Below are positions 58,015-64,000 of a stretch of 64,000 bases of DNA, piece by piece. Under the pieces are notes generated by a model. It was given only the letters and a program-made list of their open reading frames with translations, had not been told where the DNA came from and ran no database searches. The DNA is taken from contig WRLV01000001.1 in assembly GCA_009777445.1 (NCBI GenBank), forward strand, positions 1 through 64,000, written 5' to 3'. This DNA comes from Oscillospiraceae bacterium. Its GTDB lineage: Bacteria > Bacillota > Clostridia > Oscillospirales > Ruminococcaceae. Position 1 is the stretch's first letter, and each line of letters starts with the position of its first letter. Made by a program: the position numbers and the translations under genes.

Positions 58015-58326
58015 TTATGATTTTTTTGGTGTCAGCGAGAGTTCGTATCCCAAGGCATCAACGTATTTCAGCAGGGTTCTAAGGGTAGGACTTTGTTTTT
58101 GTGCAGAACCTTTTTCAATTCGACTAATTGACTGTTGTGGAAGCCCTGTGATATTATGCAACTCCTTTTGTGTAACTTTGTTAGACTTACGAGCCTCGGC
58201 TAATTTTTGCCTAAAAGCGTACTCTCTTTCAAATTCGTCATACGCTTTACGTGCGACAGGGTCGGAATCAAGCAAAGCATTTAATTCCTTTAATTCCTCT
58301 TCAGGATTTACTTTTATAAACGGCAT
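58015..58326 (-). CDS. XRE-family HTH antitoxin (HigA-like)
   Basis: HTH NKVTQKELHNITGLPQQSISRIEKG; follows the toxin gene. Confidence 0.85.
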   Translation of the reverse strand: MPFIKVNPEEELKELNALLDSDPVARKAYDEFEREYAFRQKLAEARKSNKVTQKELHNITGLPQQSISRIEKGSAQKQSPTLRTLLKYVDALGYELSLTPKKS

Positions 58327-58337
58327 ATAGCAACCCC

Positions 58338-58670
58338 CTATATTAAATTTCGCTCTTTTGCTCTTTGAATCGCTTTGTTAAGTTCAAATTGTTCAGCTTT
58401 CCCTTTTTGTTTTTGACAAGCGTGAAGAAAATAAACATTGTCAGCATCGGCGATAACATACATTATACGATTATCGGAAAATTTAATTTCCCATAACTTG
58501 CCTTTTAGTTGCCTTGTGTCTAATCTTTCAAATGCTTCCAACCCGTCTTCGATTATTTTATGTCTTATCCCGTAGCCTGTCGAACGCTCAGAAACAGGTA
58601 AAGCACTTAGATATTCTTTAATTAAATTTTTGCCGCCTGTGGTTATATAATCAATGATGTTCATACGCAA
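58338..58670 (-). CDS. HigB/Gp49-like RelE-superfamily toxin
   Basis: RQLKGKLWEIKFSDNRIMYVIADADNVYFLHACQKQKGKA. Confidence 0.85.
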   Translation of the reverse strand: MRMNIIDYITTGGKNLIKEYLSALPVSERSTGYGIRHKIIEDGLEAFERLDTRQLKGKLWEIKFSDNRIMYVIADADNVYFLHACQKQKGKAEQFELNKAIQRAKERNLI

Positions 58671-58782
58671 TCTTCCTTACAATCCTATTATACATCATAT
58701 TAGCTGTATTGTCAATGGATAATCTGTTAATTCCTAATTCACCTCGACACTGTTCTTGCCCTATGGAATAGTATAACATAAT

Positions 58783-59547
58783 TCAAAGACAACTGTCAAC
58801 TCTCCACTGTCCACTGTCAACTGCCGTCAATTGCTCCCCGTTTTCATCGCGACAGATGAGCATTGCGTTGTTGTCTACTGAAATTGCGGTTGTTTGTTTT
58901 TGTGTGCCGTCAGGCTCTTGTGTTGTTACTTTTTGCCCTATTGTTATGCAGTTGTCGATATATTCTTGCCTGTACTCTTTAAAGTCAGAGAAAATCACAG
59001 TTTCAAGCTCTTTTAAAATTTCGCACAAAAGCACGTCAGGCTCGACTCGTTTATCAAAAACGTCACAAAGCCCTGCCGCTTTATCTAAAGCGTTCTTGAT
59101 AAAAAAATCCGCGTTTTCAGAGAGGTTGATGCCAATCCCCGAAATAACACTAAAGTTGTCACCAAATGAACGGCTCTCGCATAAGATACCACAGACCTTT
59201 TTCGCGCCCTCAAAATCAGGCGCGGTGAGCAAAATGTCATTCGGCCACTTTATAACCGGAAAGACGGATTTTTTCGGCGTTTCAAAAACTCGCTTGATTG
59301 CCCTTAAAACCGCAACGGCGTTAAGTGCGGTCAGCGGCAGGGGATTTTTGATGTCTTTAAGCAAATATGAAAAGGTGAGTGAGCCTGTCGCGCTGAGCCA
59401 TCGCCGCTCAAATCTGCCTCTTCCGTTAGTTTGAACTCGCGCAACCACCACTGTTTTGTGCGGCAAAGAAGAAAGGTTTTCTTTCATATAGTCGTTGGTT
59501 GAGCAAAGTTGTTCAAAACGCAAAACATTAAACATATTTTCGGGCAA
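58783..59547 (-). CDS. birA: Biotin-[acetyl-CoA-carboxylase] ligase
   Basis: TNGRGRFERRWLSATGSLTFSYLL, IKWPNDIL, GIGINL. Confidence 0.92.
   Translation of the reverse strand: MPENMFNVLRFEQLCSTNDYMKENLSSLPHKTVVVARVQTNGRGRFERRWLSATGSLTFSYLLKDIKNPLPLTALNAVAVLRAIKRVFETPKKSVFPVIKWPNDILLTAPDFEGAKKVCGILCESRSFGDNFSVISGIGINLSENADFFIKNALDKAAGLCDVFDKRVEPDVLLCEILKELETVIFSDFKEYRQEYIDNCITIGQKVTTQEPDGTQKQTTAISVDNNAMLICRDENGEQLTAVDSGQWRVDSCL
58786..58835. repeat. Heptad array overlapping the 3' end of birA
   Basis: acaactgtcaactctccactgtccactgtcaactgccgtcaattgc. Confidence 0.8.
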
Positions 59548-59567
59548 CCTCCGGGAACCCTTTTTAT

Positions 59568-60050
59568 TCAGGGCCTATATTCTACAATATTCATCACAAT
59601 TTCACCCGCGCTTGATATTTCGATTATGCCGTATGTCGGTGGGTTTTTGCCCCTTGGGTTGTCAAGTGAGCCTGGATTCATTACATATATGCCGTCAATG
59701 AGGGCAGTCTTAAAAACGTGGGTGTGACCATACAGCGCGATTTCACAGTTGTGATACGCCGCCTTTTCTAAAAGGGTTTCTACCCCCACATCAATGTTGA
59801 TGTTATAACCGTGGTTGCAATAAATGCGGCAGGTTTCAAGGTTCGCCACCAACTCCTCGTCTAAGTCGCCGAAATCGCAATTGCCCTTCACGATTAAAAA
59901 TTTTTTGTCGGAATGTGTAGCGGCGACATCGAAAAACTCGTTTTGCCCGTCACCCAAATGAATAAATAAGTCTGCATTTAAATTTTGCTCGACAACGTTA
60001 TTAAACGCGCGAAAATTTCTGTGGGTATCTGAAACAACGACAATTTTCAC
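59568..60050 (-). CDS. YfcE/MJ0936-family metallophosphoesterase
   Basis: VVVSDTHRN, HLGDG, KGNCD, ALYGHTH, NPGSLDNPRG. Confidence 0.93.
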   Translation of the reverse strand: MKIVVVSDTHRNFRAFNNVVEQNLNADLFIHLGDGQNEFFDVAATHSDKKFLIVKGNCDFGDLDEELVANLETCRIYCNHGYNINIDVGVETLLEKAAYHNCEIALYGHTHVFKTALIDGIYVMNPGSLDNPRGKNPPTYGIIEISSAGEIVMNIVEYRP

Positions 60051-60182
60051 TCATAACACCTCCGTTGAATTTCTTAAATATACTAATATAATACCAAAAT
60101 AAAACCTTAATGTCAATAAAATTTCTGAAATCAGGGTTATATTTTATTTTAACAGCAAATAAACTATAAGGAGGAAAATGCA

Positions 60183-60407
60183 ATGACCGGTATGGACAAA
60201 ATGCTCGACATGCTCAGCGGACGTTTGGGAGTGTCCGGCGACACGCTTAAGAACACTATTCAAAGCGGCAACGTCAACAATCTGCTTTCGCAGATGAAAC
60301 CGAGCGATGCCGCCAAATTCAAAAGTATGATGAATAATAAAAACGGCATCGAAAAAATAGTGAAATCGCAAATGGCAAAAGACTTGATGAAACAGATGAA
60401 AACATAG
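60183..60407 (+). CDS. Small conserved-looking protein of unknown function
   Basis: MTGMDKMLDMLSGRLGVSGDTLKNTIQSG…KPSDAAKFKSMMNNK; AAGGAGG RBS. Confidence 0.8.
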   Translation: MTGMDKMLDMLSGRLGVSGDTLKNTIQSGNVNNLLSQMKPSDAAKFKSMMNNKNGIEKIVKSQMAKDLMKQMKT

Positions 60408-60430
60408 ATTGCAAAGGGGGCGCATTATTT

Positions 60431-60769
60431 ATGGACATGGAAAATATAGCGCAACTTTTACAAACGATGTTGTCGTCTGACAACACAGAAACCGACACGC
60501 CGTTTAACGGCGAGAGCGAAAACGCCGATGGCGAAAACAACGGGTTCGGCGACTTCTTTTCGGGAATAGACCTTGATATGATAATGAAGATGGGTGAAGT
60601 TTTCTCGAAGTTGCAACAACATGATAAAAACGTCAGTCTGCTTATCGCGCTGAAACCTCACATGCGCCCTGAAAATCAAGAGAAAATCGAAACAGCAATA
60701 CGCCTTGTGAGGATTATGGGGCTAATCCCACATATAAAAGACATGGGTCTTATGGATAAAATATTCTAA
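60431..60769 (+). CDS. Conserved-looking protein of unknown function
   Basis: DKNVSLLIALKPHMRPENQEKIETAIRLVRIMGLIPHIKDM; AAGGGGG upstream. Confidence 0.8.
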   Translation: MDMENIAQLLQTMLSSDNTETDTPFNGESENADGENNGFGDFFSGIDLDMIMKMGEVFSKLQQHDKNVSLLIALKPHMRPENQEKIETAIRLVRIMGLIPHIKDMGLMDKIF

Positions 60770-60810
60770 ATTAAATAGCACGTTTGTGCAGAAAGGGCAT
60801 GGTTTAATAC

Positions 60811-62055
60811 ATGGAAAAAACGATGTGGAGCGTAGACAATATGTCTCCCGGCGAACTCGAAAAAAAGCAGGAGGCATATGCGAAACAGGCTTTAGAAATG
60901 GCAAAGCGCGGTAAAACAATGCCCGAGAGTCCAAAACCCAAAAACATAATCCCAAGCACAATGCCCGAGGTGCAAAAATCTAAAAACATAGTCTCAAGCA
61001 CAATGCCTGAGGCGCAAAAATCTAAAAACATAGTCTCAAGCACAATGCCTGAAAGTCCGAAATCCAAAAACATAATCCCAAGCACAATGCCTGAAAGTTC
61101 GAAATCTAAAAGCATAGTTGTCGATAATTCTGATAAAACCATTAATATATCCGCAGGCAAAAGTCATTTCGTTGAAAGCGAAAATGTTAACAAAGAGCTG
61201 AATAAAATGGTTGAAGAAAAAATCATAAAAACCGAAAAACAAGAAGAACAAAATAGATTCGGCGACCTTGATGAACTGCGCACGATGATTGAAAAAGAGC
61301 TTCAAAGGTCGGCACGAAAAAGCAAGCACGCGCCATCAAAAGCCCACGGTGGAGAAAAATTAGAAGCCCTCTTTGACATCAAAACCGTGATTGAAAACGA
61401 AATCGAAATTTTAAGGCAGAAAAAGAAACCAAGACCACCGGTGATTGTTGTGGAAGAACCACAAATTAATCTAAACGCCGTTATTGTGGAAGAGCCGCAA
61501 ATTAACTTAAAAGCGCAAGCGGTTGTGGTAAAAGAAGCTAAAGTTTCACCGCAAGCGGCAGTCGTTGTAGAAGAGCCGCGAATCTCTCCACAAGCGGCAG
61601 TCATTGTAGAAGAGCCGCGAATTTCACCGCAAGCCGCCGCTGTTATTGTGGAAGAGCCGACTGCTTGTGAGATTGCGACTGAGAGTTGCAGGGGTTTTGC
61701 GGTTGCCGGTGAGACATTCCATGAGCCGAGTGCTTGCGAGATTGCGACTGAAGCTTGCAGGGGTTTTGCGGTTGCCGGTGAGACATTCCATGAGCAAAAT
61801 GCTTGTGAAGTTGCGACTGAAAGTTGCGGTGTGAGTTGTTCAGAACCGAAAATAGCCGCCGATTGCGAAGAGTTAATCGATGTGCGAAAAATAGCGGGTC
61901 GCCGCCGCGCGCAAAGGGTCAGAGAACGCCCACCTAATTTCACGGAATACATAAACAAACATAACGAAAGGGTAGACAGCCGACATGAGCGCGGCGGTGA
62001 GAGATGTTGCGAACATTCGAGAAACAGGGGCAAAAAAAACCGCCCTTCGACTTAA
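60811..62055 (+). CDS. Repeat-rich protein of unknown function
   Basis: Three internal repeat families (PKSKNIIPSTMPE; VVVEEPRISPQAA; ACEIATESCRGFAVAGETFHE); leader module upstream. Confidence 0.75.
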   Translation: MEKTMWSVDNMSPGELEKKQEAYAKQALEMAKRGKTMPESPKPKNIIPSTMPEVQKSKNIVSSTMPEAQKSKNIVSSTMPESPKSKNIIPSTMPESSKSKSIVVDNSDKTINISAGKSHFVESENVNKELNKMVEEKIIKTEKQEEQNRFGDLDELRTMIEKELQRSARKSKHAPSKAHGGEKLEALFDIKTVIENEIEILRQKKKPRPPVIVVEEPQINLNAVIVEEPQINLKAQAVVVKEAKVSPQAAVVVEEPRISPQAAVIVEEPRISPQAAAVIVEEPTACEIATESCRGFAVAGETFHEPSACEIATEACRGFAVAGETFHEQNACEVATESCGVSCSEPKIAADCEELIDVRKIAGRRRAQRVRERPPNFTEYINKHNERVDSRHERGGERCCEHSRNRGKKNRPST

Positions 62056-62171
62056 CCGCGATTTTGGCGGACGAAGATAAGCGGTTAATCGCAATTTTAA
62101 TGTTAGTTCTGTTCAACCAAAAAGCAGATATTATTACGATTATGGCTTTGGGGTACGTATTGTTCAGTTGA
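62004..62171 (+). CDS. 55-aa hydrophobic-helix protein MLRTFEKQGQKKPPFDLTAILADEDKRLIAILMVLLFNQKADIITIMALGYVLFS
   Basis: Manual translation; absent from the track (under 60 aa); overlaps the end of the preceding ORF; its stop lies in the heptad array. Confidence 0.6.
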   Translation: MLRTFEKQGQKKPPFDLTAILADEDKRLIAILMLVLFNQKADIITIMALGYVLFS

Positions 62172-62250
62172 CGAACAATTGACAATTGACGAACAATTGA
62201 CAATTGACGAACAATTGACAATGTACAATTGACAATTGACAATTAAGAGT
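62164..62250 (+). repeat. Long heptad array (TTGACAA/TTGACGAACAA units)
   Basis: gttgacgaacaattgacaattgacgaacaattgacaattgacgaacaattgacaatgtacaattgacaattgacaatta. Confidence 0.92.
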
Positions 62251-62252
62251 TT

Positions 62253-62298
62253 TATAGCCTTTCCGTCTGAATTTTATTTCGGCTACGGAAAGGCTATA
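62253..62298. repeat. Perfect 14-bp inverted repeat
   Basis: TATAGCCTTTCCGT…ACGGAAAGGCTATA. Confidence 0.92.
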
Positions 62299-62321
62299 AT
62301 AATTTGCCGGCAGCACGTTGG

Positions 62322-62350
62322 TTGACAAATTTTAAAAAAAGGGTTATAAT
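62322..62350 (+). promoter_or_regulatory. Perfect-consensus sigmaA promoter
   Basis: TTGACA-17 nt-TATAAT. Confidence 0.85.
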
Positions 62351-62356
62351 ATTAAT

Positions 62357-62395
62357 GCCAATTGTCAATTGTACATTGTCAATTGTCAATTGCCA
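62357..62395 (-). repeat. Inverted heptad array
   Basis: gccaattgtcaattgtacattgtcaattgtcaattgcc. Confidence 0.9.
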
Positions 62396-62409
62396 TAGGG
62401 GGGTTAATT

Positions 62410-62646
62410 ATGAAGCCAACTGAAGAAAATATACTATACACACAAATAAACATACTAACAGGATTGTTTGAGTTCACAGATATAACAAAAGAGCAATTTA
62501 AAAAAGCTGTCACAGAACACGATGTTATAGGATTTGTCAGAAGAATGTATGGGCTTTTTCACGAAGAAGGAATAATGAGAAATATGTATGATACTTGTGA
62601 ATATCTGAAAAACAGGGGGATAACAGTAAATGTCGTTGAGGAATAA
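62410..62646 (+). CDS. DUF3791-like small protein
   Basis: MKPTEENILYTQINILTGLFEFTDITKEQFKKAVTEHDVIGFVRRMYGLFHEEG; GGGGGG RBS. Confidence 0.65.
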   Translation: MKPTEENILYTQINILTGLFEFTDITKEQFKKAVTEHDVIGFVRRMYGLFHEEGIMRNMYDTCEYLKNRGITVNVVEE

Positions 62647-63235
62647 AAAACTGTTAAAAAATGGGATGGTTTTGTATCATGGCAGTAATGAGGTTGTGCA
62701 ATATCCCGAAATAAGAAAAACCATGGGCTATAAAGACTTTGGAGATGGATTTTACACCACCGTGGAAATAAAACAAGCAAAGACTTATGCCATAAGAGTG
62801 GACAAGCGGTTTAGAGAGTTAAACGGTAATGTGAGTTATGAAACATCGCACCCTGTAGTAAACATTTATAAAGTTTCTACAATAGAAGATTTAAATATAA
62901 AGCATTTCAAAGACGCAACTGTGTCTTGGTTAAGGTTTGTATGCAGAAATAGAGACATAAATATAAAAGATAAAAATAAACATGGTAAAGATATAATAAT
63001 AGGAAAAATTGCAGATGATGACACAAAGAGGGTATTAGATGAGTATATGTATGGAGATAAGAGTTTGTACAGAGAAATCGCTAAGATGAAGGGGTTAACC
63101 GTAGAACAAGAAGTAATAAGCAGACTATTGACCGATAGATTAGAAGAACAGCTTCTTTTTGCAACTCAAAAGGCGTTAAGCAGGATTATTTTTATCGGAA
63201 AGGAGAGCCTTTTAAATGGAAAATGGGTACGGTAA
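62630..63235 (+). CDS. DUF3990-like protein, possible ADP-ribosyltransferase-fold toxin
   Basis: MVLYHGSNEVVQYPEIRKTMGYKDFGDGFYTTVEIKQAKTYA; overlaps both neighbours. Confidence 0.7.
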   Translation: MSLRNKKLLKNGMVLYHGSNEVVQYPEIRKTMGYKDFGDGFYTTVEIKQAKTYAIRVDKRFRELNGNVSYETSHPVVNIYKVSTIEDLNIKHFKDATVSWLRFVCRNRDINIKDKNKHGKDIIIGKIADDDTKRVLDEYMYGDKSLYREIAKMKGLTVEQEVISRLLTDRLEEQLLFATQKALSRIIFIGKESLLNGKWVR

Positions 63236-63476
63236 TAGAAATAACACAGCGATATGGCATCACAAACAGCTAAAAATTAAAGCTGTAATAGAGTCTATAT
63301 CAAAACAATCTAAAACAAAAAGAGAAAATGTGTTAAAAAATTTCTTATCATCTAAAACATTTGAGGTGTTTAATAGTTCAGACACAATGTATTTAGATAG
63401 CACAACATATATAGTGCAGTTGTTTTATTACGAATCTACAAAAGACTGGGAGGCTTGGAGAAATTATACTCCTTAA
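63216..63476 (+). CDS. Small protein, third member of the DUF3791/DUF3990 module
   Basis: Overlaps the DUF3990-like ORF by 20 bp; SSKTFEVFNSSDTMYLDSTTYIVQLFYYE. Confidence 0.65.
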   Translation: MENGYGNRNNTAIWHHKQLKIKAVIESISKQSKTKRENVLKNFLSSKTFEVFNSSDTMYLDSTTYIVQLFYYESTKDWEAWRNYTP

Positions 63477-63506
63477 TGGCTAAAAACAGAAAAGGCGGTA
63501 CACATT

Positions 63507-64000
63507 ATGAAACTTTATAACAAACTGCGTGTTCAGCATAAGCGGTTTATTTATCATGGCTATAAAATATATGATGGTGGATTTTCTTTTCATTTCAGCA
63601 TGGACGACATTGAATTTAAGCCTTCGTGGCGGCATAGCTTGCCTGTTTTCGATGTCCCCTTTTATTCAAATTTGGTTTTCAACTTAGGAATGGTTGAGCT
63701 TGTCAGCTACTGGAAAGCCGCTTGTTGCCCGACAGTTGAGGTGCGTTGCGGTTACTTAGATGACTTTCAAATTAATTGGTGGAAGAAGTTGTATAAAAAT
63801 GGGCTCGGTGAATTTTTCTATATGAACAACATTGAGCCGGACGATGATTTCATTGACATTAAAGCTTTGAATAATTCGGGAATGTCGCCGACTGCCCCTG
63901 ACATTTCTGCTTTAAGCGGCTGTTTAATCCCGGTTGGCGGCGGCAAGGACAGTGTTGTTACAATGCAAATGCTCAAAGCTTACGGTGACAATCTTTGTTA
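63507..64000 (+). CDS. Truncated ORF, MurL-like epimerase / GGGKDS PP-loop-like protein
   Basis: Manual translation MKLYNKLRVQHKRFIYHGYKIYDGG…FNLGMVELVSYWKAACCP…WWKKLYKNGLGEFFYMNNIEPD…IPVGGGKDSVVTMQML, open to window end. Confidence 0.5.
   Translation, partial: MKLYNKLRVQHKRFIYHGYKIYDGGFSFHFSMDDIEFKPSWRHSLPVFDVPFYSNLVFNLGMVELVSYWKAACCPTVEVRCGYLDDFQINWWKKLYKNGLGEFFYMNNIEPDDDFIDIKALNNSGMSPTAPDISALSGCLIPVGGGKDSVVTMQMLKAYGDNLC

Noticed and set aside
61302-62033. 243-aa minus-strand ORF opposite the repeat-rich gene
   Set aside because: Antisense of repeats; the plus-strand ORF has the leader module/RBS and a consistent gene direction
62164-62395. CRISPR-like array
   Set aside because: Units are only 7 bp (or 7+4), with no unique 25-40 bp spacers and no cas genes in the window

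Overview
The window looks like a Clostridia-type (Firmicutes) chromosome; the lineage is inferred from gene content and order. Housekeeping blocks: aroF-tyrA; a three-gene AmmeMemoRadiSam cluster; tyrS; one tRNA-Met; lon; znuABC-like; mutS2-recO-era-dgkA-ybeY-phoH; and a long minus-strand run mutL-miaA-hfq-(HlyD-like)-yggS-sepF-divIVA-lspA-rluD-HAD-tktN/tktC-PPIase-murA-walJ. Accessory blocks: two paralogous lipoproteins; a Gly-rich NPKTS surface protein; a HigBA-like TA pair; a DUF3791/DUF3990-like module; and Rpn/PDDEXK proteins, one degenerate. The most interesting block is a surface-filament/regulated-proteolysis locus at ~31.1-36.7 kb (TasA-like protein, SipW-like signal peptidase, DUF5305-like protein, PrsW-like protease, ECF sigma, putative anti-sigma). 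In that locus the same 29-bp bipartite element (15 identical nt + 7-nt spacer + CGTATAA) precedes both the tasA-like gene and the anti-sigma gene, suggesting a self-contained ECF regulon. Three dispersed repeat systems also stand out: TTGACAA-type heptad arrays that supply C-terminal codons and stops, palindrome+promoter composite elements, and a recurrent leader (TTTGTGCAGAAAGGGCATGTCTGAAAA-ATG) that also encodes the CAER tail of upstream proteins. The ORF track misses the Era P-loop (apparent CTG start), a 55-aa ORF at 62004-62171, and the truncated MurL-like ORF at the right edge.
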